From contig JBMNLS010000001.1 in assembly GCA_050952935.1 (NCBI GenBank), forward strand, positions 434,001-498,000: a DNA stretch of 64,000 bases. Direction: 5' to 3'. Source of the DNA: UBA6115 sp050952935 (lineage in GTDB: Bacteria > Bacillota > Clostridia > Christensenellales > Aristaeellaceae). A program made the position numbers and the translations under genes. The notes beneath the pieces were generated by a model. The model was not told where the DNA came from. It saw nothing but the letters and a program-made list of their open reading frames with translations, and did no database searches. Shown here piece by piece: positions 18,203-26,602 of the stretch; position 1 is the stretch's first letter, and every line of letters starts with the position of its first letter.

Positions 18203-19207
18203 TTATTTGTCCGGGTTCATTTCGGCAATCCGGGCAGACCAATCGGCAAACTCCGGAATGTCAGAATAGTTGTCAGCGGAGAATGTCTTAAAATGCTCAA
18301 CAAAAGTCGGGATATCTACCTCAATGATGGTATGTCCCTTGTCAATCAGGGCCTGTTCGGATGTTTTCATCAACTCAAGCTGCTTCAGGCTAACCACATC
18401 ACCGGCATAAGTAGCGGCCTCCAGCATGGCACTCTGAATATCTTCGGGAAGGGAGTTAAACTTGTTCAGATCCATGACAACCACATTGCAGCTGTAAACA
18501 TGGTTGGTTTTAATCCAGTATTTGCAGACTTCATCAAAGGCATAGTTGATGGAGTCAGCCATGGGATTTTCCTGTCCGTTGACTGTGCCCTGCTGCAAAG
18601 CCGTATAGAGCTCACCAAAGGCAAGGGGCATGGGGGCTGCGCCCATGTGCTGCCATGTTTTCAGATAGACATCCAAGTTGGGCACACGGATTTTGAAGCC
18701 AGCGAAATCTTTCAGTTCCCGCATTTCATAGGTGGAGGAAACGATGCGGGGGCCACGGAAGGTTCGGCCCATGATTTTGAAGCCGGCGGGGTTGCCGATG
18801 GCATCCTTCATTTCGTTGCCCAGGTCGCTGTTCCACACGGTCATGAAGTGCTCATAGCTGCTATACAGGTAGGGAATCGCATCGATGTTGGCGAGTTTAT
18901 TGAAGGGAGCCAAGGTGCCCACAGATTCCACCATGAGGTCGGCGACACCAACGCTCATGCCTTCAAAAACCTCAGCTGTATTGCCAAGGGCGCCACCGCC
19001 ATACAGATCAATCTTGACGCGACCACCAGTCAACTCAGCAACTTTTTCGGCAAAAACGGCGCCGGTATCATAAGCATTGTCACCATCACTTCCGTTCAGC
19101 GCCATCTTCCATTTGTATTCAGGCTTTGCTTCCGCCTGAACAAGCCCGGCAACCATAGTAATCAGTAGGGAAGCAATCAGTAGTCCGGCAACGAGTTTTC
19201 TTTTCAT
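18203..19207 (-). CDS. dctP: TRAP transporter substrate-binding protein (DctP)
   Basis: A secreted 334-residue binding protein with a signal peptide (about residues 1-26, ending VQAEA). The family landmarks are present: the ligand-binding Arg in FKIRVPNLDVYLKTW and the LAFGELYTALQQGTVNGQEN stretch. DctP proteins of this type bind carboxylates or sugar acids through that Arg. First gene of the dctP-dctQ-dctM-SDR operon, downstream of a strong promoter with a palindromic site. Confidence 0.93.
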   Translation of the reverse strand: MKRKLVAGLLIASLLITMVAGLVQAEAKPEYKWKMALNGSDGDNAYDTGAVFAEKVAELTGGRVKIDLYGGGALGNTAEVFEGMSVGVADLMVESVGTLAPFNKLANIDAIPYLYSSYEHFMTVWNSDLGNEMKDAIGNPAGFKIMGRTFRGPRIVSSTYEMRELKDFAGFKIRVPNLDVYLKTWQHMGAAPMPLAFGELYTALQQGTVNGQENPMADSINYAFDEVCKYWIKTNHVYSCNVVVMDLNKFNSLPEDIQSAMLEAATYAGDVVSLKQLELMKTSEQALIDKGHTIIEVDIPTFVEHFKTFSADNYSDIPEFADWSARIAEMNPDK

Positions 19208-19347
19208 GTAGTAACGCTCCTTTTCATTTTTTGATATATGCTAACATTTATTCAGCGAATAAATGTAATAGCCCGTGGATAAACGAACCGAGGATGGACA
19301 TTTCGAGAGTCTGCCAAACGTAAAATAATTGTTGCGAGGATAGTTTG

Positions 19348-19362
19348 TATACTGAATGTATA
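19348..19362. promoter_or_regulatory. Palindromic operator overlapping the TRAP promoter -10
   Basis: TATAC-tgaat-GTATA is a perfect inverted repeat that overlaps the -10 box. A second perfect palindrome TGTATACA lies at 19441-19448, about 90 bases upstream of the first and just before the pyrimidine phosphorylase promoter. GntR-type regulators of sugar-acid genes often bind GTATAC-centred sites. No regulator gene is adjacent, so assignment is by analogy. Confidence 0.5.
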
Positions 19363-19385
19363 TCACTTATTCATCAGGTTGTCAA
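19357..19385 (-). promoter_or_regulatory. Promoter of the TRAP-SDR operon
   Basis: Minus strand: consensus -35 TTGACA (19380-19385), 17-base spacer, -10 TATACA (19357-19362). The start codon of dctP is about 150 bases further on, which leaves a long 5' leader in which I see no convincing riboswitch. Confidence 0.8.
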
Positions 19386-19463
19386 TCCAACACCAAATCT
19401 TTAAGCGGTTTATTTCTCGTTCTTTTATGCGGCCGTTAAGTGTATACAATATGAATCCCCGCC

Positions 19464-19493
19464 TTGTTCCATCATCGGGCTTTATGGTATAAT
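19464..19493 (+). promoter_or_regulatory. Promoter of the pyrimidine phosphorylase operon
   Basis: -35 TTGTTC (19464-19469), 18-base spacer, -10 TATAAT (19488-19493), 28 bases ahead of the start codon. With the TRAP promoter it fills the 313-bp divergent intergenic region. Confidence 0.7.
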
Positions 19494-19520
19494 CATCCCA
19501 GCGGAATGATGGGAGGGGCC

Positions 19521-20849
19521 ATGGCGCTGATTGATATTATCAACCGAAAAAAGCTGGGCTTTGCATTAAGCGCCGGTGAGCTTGAGGAGTTTGCCCGCGC
19601 CGCGGCTGACCCTGCTGCCCCTGATTATCAACTGGCGGCGCTGCTGATGGCTATCCGCCTTAACGGCATGGACGAAAGGGAGACGGCGGAGCTCACCCTG
19701 GCCATGGCCAGAACCGGGGATATGCTTGCCCCCGACGTGGGCGGCGTGGCTGTTGACAAGCATTCCACCGGCGGGGTGGGGGACACCACCACGCTGATCT
19801 TGGGTCCTCTGGTGGCCGCCTGCGGGGGCAAGGTGCTGAAAATGTCGGGCCGGGGGCTTGGCCACACCGGGGGCACGATTGATAAATTGGAAAGCATCCC
19901 CGGCTTTCAAACCGAACTGCCTGAGGAGGAATTCCTGCGCATCACCCGGGAGATCGGCTGCTGCGTGGTGGGGCAGACGGGGGAGCTTGCTCCGGCTGAC
20001 AAAAGGCTGTATGCCCTGCGGGATGTGACGGGCACGGTGGATTCGGTGCCGCTGATCGCCTCCTCCATCATGTCCAAAAAACTGGCCGGGGGTGCCCGCG
20101 CCATTGTGTTGGATGTGAAAAGCGGATCAGGGGCGCTGATGAAAACCTTTGAGGACAGCCTGCATCTGGCTCGGGCCATGGTTGACATCGGGCAGCGCAA
20201 CGGCAGGCGCATGTCCGCGCTGATCACCCGGATGGATGAGCCCCTGGGCAGCCATGTGGGCAACGCCCTGGAGGTGAAGGAGGCCATTGACGTGCTGTCC
20301 GGCCGCAGCAAGGGGCCGCTGCTGTTGGTGGCCCTGGCGCTGGGGGCGGAAATGCTGACGCTGTCCGGCCTGGCTGAAAATGAAAATGAAGCAGTGCGGA
20401 TGCTGCAATCTGCCCTGGACGAGGGCCGGGGCCTGCGCAAATTGGCTGATATGATTGCAGCCCAGGGCGGGGACGCCCGGGTGTGTGGGGACACGGGGCT
20501 TTTGCCCCAGGCGAAATATGTGGAAGAAGTCCTTTCCCCGGCGGCCGGCTACCTTTGCGCCATGGACACCGAGCAGGCGGGGCAGGCCGCCCAGCGCCTG
20601 GGGGCGGGCAGGCTGCACAAGGATGACGTGATCGACCCTTCGGCTGGGTACATTCTTTTTAAGCGCTTGGGCGACCGGGTGGAGAAAGGGGAAACCCTGG
20701 CCCTGATGCACGCTAATGACAGGGCCCTGGCCAGGCGGGCGGAAGCCGCGCTGCTGGCGTCCCTCAGCTTCTCCCCCGAAAAACCACAGCCCGCGCCGTG
20801 GCTCCTGGCAAAGATCGGCCAGGACGGAAAGGAAGTACCCATCCAATGA
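19521..20849 (+). CDS. pdp: Pyrimidine-nucleoside phosphorylase
   Basis: Splits thymidine, deoxyuridine or uridine with phosphate into base and (deoxy)ribose-1-phosphate for nucleoside salvage. 442 residues; hallmarks are KHSTGGVGDTTTLILGPL (phosphate site), MSGRGLGHTGGTIDKLES, SSIMSKKLAGGA and DVKSGSGALMK, plus the C-terminal domain. ATG 19521 is preceded by GGGAGG; earlier in-frame starts lie inside the promoter. Members of this size in Firmicutes are usually Pdp; DeoA cannot be excluded. The next gene overlaps the stop codon. Confidence 0.92.
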   Translation: MALIDIINRKKLGFALSAGELEEFARAAADPAAPDYQLAALLMAIRLNGMDERETAELTLAMARTGDMLAPDVGGVAVDKHSTGGVGDTTTLILGPLVAACGGKVLKMSGRGLGHTGGTIDKLESIPGFQTELPEEEFLRITREIGCCVVGQTGELAPADKRLYALRDVTGTVDSVPLIASSIMSKKLAGGARAIVLDVKSGSGALMKTFEDSLHLARAMVDIGQRNGRRMSALITRMDEPLGSHVGNALEVKEAIDVLSGRSKGPLLLVALALGAEMLTLSGLAENENEAVRMLQSALDEGRGLRKLADMIAAQGGDARVCGDTGLLPQAKYVEEVLSPAAGYLCAMDTEQAGQAAQRLGAGRLHKDDVIDPSAGYILFKRLGDRVEKGETLALMHANDRALARRAEAALLASLSFSPEKPQPAPWLLAKIGQDGKEVPIQ

Positions 20850-21475
20850 AAAAGATGATTCGCCGCTATTCCCTGCTGAGCCTTGTGCTTGCTCTTGTCC
20901 TCTCCCTTTCTCCCATGAGCGCCCTGCTGGCGGAACCGGCCCCCGAGGCCACGCCCGATGCCGGCGAGGAACCCATCAACTTTTTCGCCCAGCTGAAGCT
21001 GACCGACATCTACGGCAAGCCCTTTGACGCCTCGGTGTTTAACGGCAAGCCCGCCTTTATTAATATCTGGGCCACCTGGTGTGGCCCCTGTGTGTCGGAG
21101 ATGCCCCACCTGGACGAGCTGGCCCGCGAATATGCCGATAAGATCACCATCATCGGCCTGCATGCCGAGGGTATGACGGTGAAGGATCAGGAGCTGGTGC
21201 CCTGGGAGGAAAAAAACGAGGCCGCCCGCGCCCTGGCTGAGAAGCTGAGCCTGACCTTCCCGCTGCTGATTCCGGATAATGATCTGTTTGTGATTATGAA
21301 CATCCCGGATTATGGTCTGCAGGTGTCCAGCCTGCCCACCACCTGGCTGATCGACGGGCAGGGCAGCATCAAAAGCGTGATCCCCGGCGCCCGGGACAAA
21401 GAGACCTGGCAGGAGATCATTGACGGATTCCTGAAACACCTGGAGGAAAATGCTATTGAGAAGGACGAAGGCTGA
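20846..21475 (+). CDS. Secreted TlpA-like thioredoxin-fold protein
   Basis: 209 residues with a signal peptide or anchor (about residues 1-29), then a TlpA/ResA-type thioredoxin domain with active site WATWCGPCVSEMPHLDEL and the cis-Pro loop SSLPTTWLIDGQG. It acts outside the membrane as a disulfide reductase. Its ATG overlaps the pdp stop. The next two genes encode a CxxC membrane peptide and an iron-sulfur membrane protein; this trio recurs in Clostridia and suggests electron supply to the thioredoxin. Confidence 0.88.
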   Translation: MKKMIRRYSLLSLVLALVLSLSPMSALLAEPAPEATPDAGEEPINFFAQLKLTDIYGKPFDASVFNGKPAFINIWATWCGPCVSEMPHLDELAREYADKITIIGLHAEGMTVKDQELVPWEEKNEAARALAEKLSLTFPLLIPDNDLFVIMNIPDYGLQVSSLPTTWLIDGQGSIKSVIPGARDKETWQEIIDGFLKHLEENAIEKDEG

Positions 21476-21602
21476 CAAACTTTGGATTCCCCTTTCCCTG
21501 TTGGGCGCCCTGATGATGGCGCTGGGTGCCCTGCGGGGGGAAGCGGCGGTGGTGCTGAACAAGGCGATCAAAATCTGCTTGGAGTGTATCGGCGTTGGCT
21601 AA
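21456..21602 (+). CDS. Small CXXC membrane protein (CD1871A-like)
   Basis: A 48-residue protein: a basic start (RRTKADK), one membrane helix (LWIPLSLLGALMMALGALRG), then LNKAIKICLECIGVG, the closing signature of the small CXXC family found beside TlpA-type thioredoxins. The CLEC cysteines would lie near the membrane surface, probably as a redox relay. The TTG at 21456 is preferred because GGAGG lies 9 bases upstream; ATG at 21450 is only 3 bases from it. It overlaps tlpA upstream and the iron-sulfur gene downstream. Confidence 0.8.
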   Translation: MRRTKADKLWIPLSLLGALMMALGALRGEAAVVLNKAIKICLECIGVG

Positions 21603-22590
21603 GCGGACAAAAACCAAAAAAGTCAAAGGGCGGCTGGCCATTCAGCTGTTCTTTTCCGCGCTTACCAACTCCTATGTGACGGGCTTTGCGGCAGGGAAGA
21701 TCTATCAGGGCAATTTGAAAAACCTCTGCCATCCGGGGCTCAACTGCTATTCCTGCCCGGGGGCGCGGCTCTCCTGTCCTATCGGCTCGCTCCAGGCGGT
21801 GATCGGCAGCCGCGGCTTTAACATTTCGCTGTATGTGTTTGGCTTTATGCTTCTATTGGGGGCCACCCTGGGCCGGATGGTGTGCGGCTTCCTTTGCCCC
21901 TTCGGGATGATTCAGGAGCTGCTGCACAAAATCCCCTTTCCCAAGAAGATCAAAACCTTCCGGGGGGACAGGATGCTGCGGAAGCTGAAATATGTACTGC
22001 TGATCGTCTTTGTGATCGCCCTGCCGCTGCTAATTGTGAACCCCGCCGGGGAATCCAGCCCCTATTTCTGCAAGCTGGTGTGCCCGGCAGGCGCGCTTGA
22101 AGGGGCGGTGCCCCTGGTGGTGTTCCCGCCACAGACTGCCGGGGCCGCCGCCCTGCCGGGCGGGCTCACGCTGGATTTGCCAGGGGGCGCTCCCAAGGTG
22201 GAGCTGATGGACCAGGGCAGCGCCGCGCGCTACGAGACGGGGACGCTCTTTATTTGGAAGATTTCGCTGATGGCGGCCGTTCTATTGGTATCGGTGCTCA
22301 TCTACCGCCCCTTTTGCAGGTATCTCTGCCCCCTGGGGGCAGTGTATGGGGCGCTGAACCCCGTGGCGCTCTACCGGCTGCGCCTGGATGAAAAGGCCTG
22401 CGTGCACTGCGGCGCCTGCAAAAGGGCCTGCGGCATGGCCCTTGACCCCACCAGCCAGCTCAATCACCCGGAGTGCGTGCGCTGCGGGGACTGTGTGAAT
22501 GCCTGCCCGGTGGACGCGCTGTCCATGGGCTTTGGATGTAAGAAAGCGGGGGAGGCGGCAAGCGTCCCCCAAGGAGGAAGACAAGCATGA
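21595..22590 (+). CDS. 4Fe-4S binding membrane protein (NapH/YccM-like)
   Basis: 331 residues with about five membrane segments. The cysteine motifs are NCYSCPGARLSCPIGS, CGFLCPFGM, CKLVCPAGA, CRYLCPLGA, then two ferredoxin-type clusters CVHCGACKRAC and CVRCGDCVNACP. NapH-type proteins pass electrons across the membrane. With TlpA and the CXXC peptide it likely forms an electron path to external disulfides. TTG 21595 is the likely start, overlapping the stop of the upstream gene, with GGAG about 10 bases before it. The C terminus overlaps the next gene. Confidence 0.88.
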   Translation: MAKRTKTKKVKGRLAIQLFFSALTNSYVTGFAAGKIYQGNLKNLCHPGLNCYSCPGARLSCPIGSLQAVIGSRGFNISLYVFGFMLLLGATLGRMVCGFLCPFGMIQELLHKIPFPKKIKTFRGDRMLRKLKYVLLIVFVIALPLLIVNPAGESSPYFCKLVCPAGALEGAVPLVVFPPQTAGAAALPGGLTLDLPGGAPKVELMDQGSAARYETGTLFIWKISLMAAVLLVSVLIYRPFCRYLCPLGAVYGALNPVALYRLRLDEKACVHCGACKRACGMALDPTSQLNHPECVRCGDCVNACPVDALSMGFGCKKAGEAASVPQGGRQA

Positions 22591-23732
22591 AACGCCTGAC
22601 CGCATTGTTGATGGCCCTGCTCCTGCTGCTTGGCGCCTTTGCCCTGGCGGAGGAGGCCCCGGGCCCCTTGACCCTGGCTGAAATCGAGGCTTTTAACGCC
22701 GCCATCCTGGCCCGCGGGGTGAAGGATGACCTGACTGTGAGGCAGCTGGGGGATGCCTATATCGCCCAGGGCGTGGGCTATGAGCTGACCATTGCCAGCG
22801 AGGATTTGAGCGAGGACACCGTGGTGCTGGGCGCCGCAGTGGGCCTGGACGCGGCCCTGGACGAGACCCTGGCCGGACCCCGGGGTATCATGGTGGAAAA
22901 CACCGCAGAAGAGCTGCTGGGAAAATTCGCCAACGACAACCCCTACCTGGCCGGCAACCGGGACGGCGCGGTGCTCTACATTGCCGGGCAGTTGCCGGCG
23001 GCGGTGTATACCGGCGTGGTGGTGCGGGACGGGCAAAGCCTGAACCTGGTGGAATACACCGTGTATCACCAGGTGGACGGCGGCGTGTCCAGGGCGGGGA
23101 TGCAATATACCATCACCGAGGGCAAGGTGCGGGCCATCCGCTCCTTTATGGCGGAGGACGCCCTCAGCCAGGAGGCCGCCCAGGAGGCGCTGAACAGCCT
23201 GGCCGCCCTGCAGGAGGAGAACAGCGTGGTCACCAACGCCGGGGACATTGGCACCCCCCTCGCCCGGGAGGACATGGCCATTGGCGGCCTGGACTTTTTT
23301 GACCTGACGCCTGAAACCGCCAAAGCCATTCTGGGCGAGCCTGAACATGAAGAAAAGGCCGACAGCGCCGGGGGCAGCCTCCTGACCGCCCAGTGGCCGG
23401 GCGTGGAGGCGGTGTTCAGCCTGGATGAAAGCGGCAAGGCGCGCCGGGTGGAGCGCATCACGGTGAACGATGGGCAGCTAGAAGGCCCCCGGGGGCTGCG
23501 CCTGGGGCAGAACCTGGCCCAGGTGATAAGCCTCTTTGCCCATGGCGTTGATCTGCCCGTGGAGGGCGGCCCCCTTTATGGCCAGGGGCAGATCCCGCCC
23601 TATGGCAGCATGGTGGTGGGGGGCGAATACACATCCCTGTACTATGTGATAGAAGCCGATGGCGGCAGCGCCGGGCTGGTGCTGACGCTGATGGATGATA
23701 CGCTTGTAAGCATGTCCTTAACTTATCTGTGA
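22587..23732 (+). CDS. Secreted protein of unknown function in the redox operon
   Basis: 381 residues with a signal peptide (about 1-21, ending AFALAEE) and no cysteine in the mature part that I can see. Residues 25-185 and 225-381 look like two alpha/beta domains. I do not recognise the family. Its ATG overlaps the stop of the iron-sulfur gene (ATGA), so it is translated with the redox module and may be its client or partner. A terminator follows directly, marking the operon end. Confidence 0.6.
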   Translation: MKRLTALLMALLLLLGAFALAEEAPGPLTLAEIEAFNAAILARGVKDDLTVRQLGDAYIAQGVGYELTIASEDLSEDTVVLGAAVGLDAALDETLAGPRGIMVENTAEELLGKFANDNPYLAGNRDGAVLYIAGQLPAAVYTGVVVRDGQSLNLVEYTVYHQVDGGVSRAGMQYTITEGKVRAIRSFMAEDALSQEAAQEALNSLAALQEENSVVTNAGDIGTPLAREDMAIGGLDFFDLTPETAKAILGEPEHEEKADSAGGSLLTAQWPGVEAVFSLDESGKARRVERITVNDGQLEGPRGLRLGQNLAQVISLFAHGVDLPVEGGPLYGQGQIPPYGSMVVGGEYTSLYYVIEADGGSAGLVLTLMDDTLVSMSLTYL

Positions 23733-23739
23733 GTTGAAC

Positions 23740-23763
23740 GGGGGGCGCAAGCCCCCTTCTTTG
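23740..23763 (+). terminator. Terminator of the pdp-tlpA operon
   Basis: Stem GGGGGC / GCCCCC with a GCAA tetraloop, then TTCTTT, 8 bases after the stop codon. Confidence 0.85.
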
Positions 23764-23779
23764 GAATAGAGGAAACGCC

Positions 23780-26602
23780 ATGAAAATCGACCTGTCCTGC
23801 CCGGTGGAGCTTTGGCATTTCAGGATGCCCACGGTGGAGTACCCCGTGGTCAGCCTGCATATGTTCAACCTCTCCGACAAGCCTGTGGTTTCCATCCAGG
23901 CTGCTTTTTTAAGCTTTGATGAGGAAGGCGAGCAGACCCAGCGCCAGGTGGAGCGGGTGCAGGGCCTGCAGGGCGAATCCCGCAGCGCCTTTGAGGTGCT
24001 GGTGGCGGTGGAGGATGGGGAGAAGGCCGCCAGCCTTGACTTCATCATTGAAAAGGTATGGTTTGACGATGGCACCGTGTGGCGGCGGGGCGCAGGCGAA
24101 ATGAGCGAATACCAGGACAACCGCCTGGCCCCCTCCCGGCAGCTGGATGTGCTGCGCCAAATGGCCGGTGAGGACGCTCTGGGCTATCCCTCAGACCAGG
24201 GGGCGGTGTGGGTGTGCGTGTGTGGCCGGCCCAATAGGGCGGGGGCTGCGGAGTGCCTGCGCTGCGGGCGGGAGAAGCACGCCCAGTTCACCCAGTTTAA
24301 CAAAGCGGCTGTGGAAACGGTCATTTTCCGCCTGGACAGCGAGATGGAAGAAAGGGCCCGGGCCGCCCGGGCGGAGGCCGGGCGCATGCAGGAAGCCCGG
24401 GAGAAAAAGGAGCTGCAGCGCAAAAAACGGATACGGCGCACGGCCATCACCCTCATCAGCCTGGTGATCCTGGTGGGCGGGGCCTATCTGGTGTATTTCC
24501 ACGGCATCCCCGCCTACCACTACTACCAGGCCGAGCAGGCCCTGGTGCAAAAGGAATATGACAAGGCCAAGGCGGCCTTCCTGAAGCTGGAAGACTACCG
24601 GGACGCCCCCGACATGGCCCGGGAGGCGGACTACCTGAAGGCGGGTGACCTGGAGAAAACCGGCACCGTGACCTCCCTTAGAAGCGCCGAAGCCCTATAC
24701 GCGGCGCTGAGCGGCTATAAAGACAGCGCAACCAGGTTCAGCCAGGCGAAATACGCCCGGGCAGGGCTGCTTGTGGGCACGGGCGGCTTTGAGGAAGCGG
24801 CGGCGCTGTATGGGGAGCTGGGCGGCTTTGAAGACAGCGCTGCCCGGGAGATCCGCACCCGCTACCTCTGGGCCAAGGCCCTGATGGAGGAATTGGACTA
24901 TCCCGCTGCCCGGGAAAAGCTGCTGGCCCTGGGGGACTATGAGGATGCGGCGGCGCTGGCTGAGGACTGCCTCTATCTGCCTGCCCTCACCCACCTGGAG
25001 AAAAAGGAATACGCCCAGGCGGAAGCGCTTCTTGAGCAGATGGCGCCGGGCAGCCAGAACGTGCAGCTGAAGCTGAAGGAAGTATACTATGGCTGGGGCG
25101 GCCAGTTGTTTGAGGAAGCCAGCTATGAGCAGGCGGCGGAGAAGTTCCTCCTGGCGGGGGACTATCTGGACGCTTTCAGGCGTGCCTCCGAGTGCCTGTA
25201 TGAGCCGGCGATCGTGCTGATGCAGCAGGAGGAATACGCCCAGGCCAAGGAGAAATTTGAGCGGATCCTGGCTTACCGGGACAGCGCCATCCTCTCCCAG
25301 GAAGCCTCCTACCGGCTGGGGCTTAAGGAGCAGGAAGTCGGCAACTGGGAGGCGGCGGCCGCCCACTTTAACCAGGCGCCGGACATCCCCGGCAGCCAGC
25401 TGGCCGCCCGGCAGAGCAGCTATAATCTGGCGCTGGCGGCCCAGGCCGAGGGCAGGCTGCAGGAGGCGGCGGACCTGTTCCTGGCGGCGGGGGACTATCA
25501 GGATGCCAAAAAGCTGGGCGAGCAGGCCCGGTATGACCTGGGCATCGCGCTGTCCAACCAGCGGAATTACGCCGGGGCTGCCGAGGCCTTTGGCCTGATC
25601 CCTGATTTTCCGGGCGCTGCTGAGGAATTAAAACGTGCGGAATACAACTGGGCCATCGCCCTCCTGGAAGCGGGCGATAGCCAGGGCGCCATTGACGCCT
25701 TCATGCCCCTGGGGGACTATGAGAACAGCGCCGAATACCTAAAGCAGGCCCTTTACGCCCAGGCCCAGCAAAAGCTGACGGCGGGTGAGCAGGAGGCGGC
25801 CATGGCCATTTTCAAGCGCCTGGGGGATTATCAGGATGCCAGAACCCTGTGGCAGGAGGCGGTGTATCAGCAGGCCCTGGCCAGGCTGAACGACAGCGAC
25901 CTGGCGGGCGCCACCCAGCAGCTGCAGGAGATCAGGGGCTATAAAAACGTTGATGAGCTCTATCAAAACGCCGTTTACACCCAGGCCCAGGCCCGGGAGG
26001 CCGCCGGGGACTATGGCGCCGCCGCCCAGCTGTATGCGCTGATCCCCCAGCATGAGGACGCGGGCGCTCGACAGGAGGCCAGCTACGACGCCTATTTTGA
26101 GGATGCCTACGCCACTGCCAAGCAGGGCATGAAGGACAAAAACTACAAGGCGGTGGTGGATGCCCTGGCCGACCTGGACCGGGAAAACACCGGGGACAAA
26201 TACGCCGACATTGATAAAATGTATCAGGAGGCCAACTACCTCTACGCCAACGAGCTGTATAACGCCAACAAGCCCTATGAGGCCCTGAAATACTATCGCA
26301 ACATCCTGGATTATAAGGACGTGTCCACCAAGAAGCTGACCCGGGTGGCCTATCGGGTGGTCGGCACCTGGAAAACCGACAAGGGGGCTGTGTTTACCTT
26401 CCGGGATGACGGCACCTGCACCATTGAGGGCAAAGAGATGTATTTCTACGCGAAAAACTTCACCCTGATGGCGGGGGACAGGCCGGAGGAACTGAACATC
26501 AACTACCACATCGTGGACAGCCGGGAGCAGCGCATGACCCTCAGGCATACCCCCACCAAGAAGCTGTATAAGTTCACCCGGGTGGCCGAGGAAGCGCCAT
26601 GA
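23780..26602 (+). CDS. Large TPR-like repeat membrane protein with zinc ribbon
   Basis: 940 residues in four parts: an N-terminal beta-rich domain (about 1-145); a zinc-ribbon-like stretch CVCGRPNRAGAAECLRCG (about 150-167); one membrane helix (about 217-238) after a basic coiled segment; then about 16 degenerate TPR-like units of 35-40 residues with a LGDYxDA-type signature, and a C-terminal GTWK-type beta domain (about 860-940). The repeats would lie outside the membrane and could scaffold other proteins. ATG follows GAGGAAACG. The next gene overlaps by 4 bp. Function unknown. Confidence 0.7.
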   Translation: MKIDLSCPVELWHFRMPTVEYPVVSLHMFNLSDKPVVSIQAAFLSFDEEGEQTQRQVERVQGLQGESRSAFEVLVAVEDGEKAASLDFIIEKVWFDDGTVWRRGAGEMSEYQDNRLAPSRQLDVLRQMAGEDALGYPSDQGAVWVCVCGRPNRAGAAECLRCGREKHAQFTQFNKAAVETVIFRLDSEMEERARAARAEAGRMQEAREKKELQRKKRIRRTAITLISLVILVGGAYLVYFHGIPAYHYYQAEQALVQKEYDKAKAAFLKLEDYRDAPDMAREADYLKAGDLEKTGTVTSLRSAEALYAALSGYKDSATRFSQAKYARAGLLVGTGGFEEAAALYGELGGFEDSAAREIRTRYLWAKALMEELDYPAAREKLLALGDYEDAAALAEDCLYLPALTHLEKKEYAQAEALLEQMAPGSQNVQLKLKEVYYGWGGQLFEEASYEQAAEKFLLAGDYLDAFRRASECLYEPAIVLMQQEEYAQAKEKFERILAYRDSAILSQEASYRLGLKEQEVGNWEAAAAHFNQAPDIPGSQLAARQSSYNLALAAQAEGRLQEAADLFLAAGDYQDAKKLGEQARYDLGIALSNQRNYAGAAEAFGLIPDFPGAAEELKRAEYNWAIALLEAGDSQGAIDAFMPLGDYENSAEYLKQALYAQAQQKLTAGEQEAAMAIFKRLGDYQDARTLWQEAVYQQALARLNDSDLAGATQQLQEIRGYKNVDELYQNAVYTQAQAREAAGDYGAAAQLYALIPQHEDAGARQEASYDAYFEDAYATAKQGMKDKNYKAVVDALADLDRENTGDKYADIDKMYQEANYLYANELYNANKPYEALKYYRNILDYKDVSTKKLTRVAYRVVGTWKTDKGAVFTFRDDGTCTIEGKEMYFYAKNFTLMAGDRPEELNINYHIVDSREQRMTLRHTPTKKLYKFTRVAEEAP

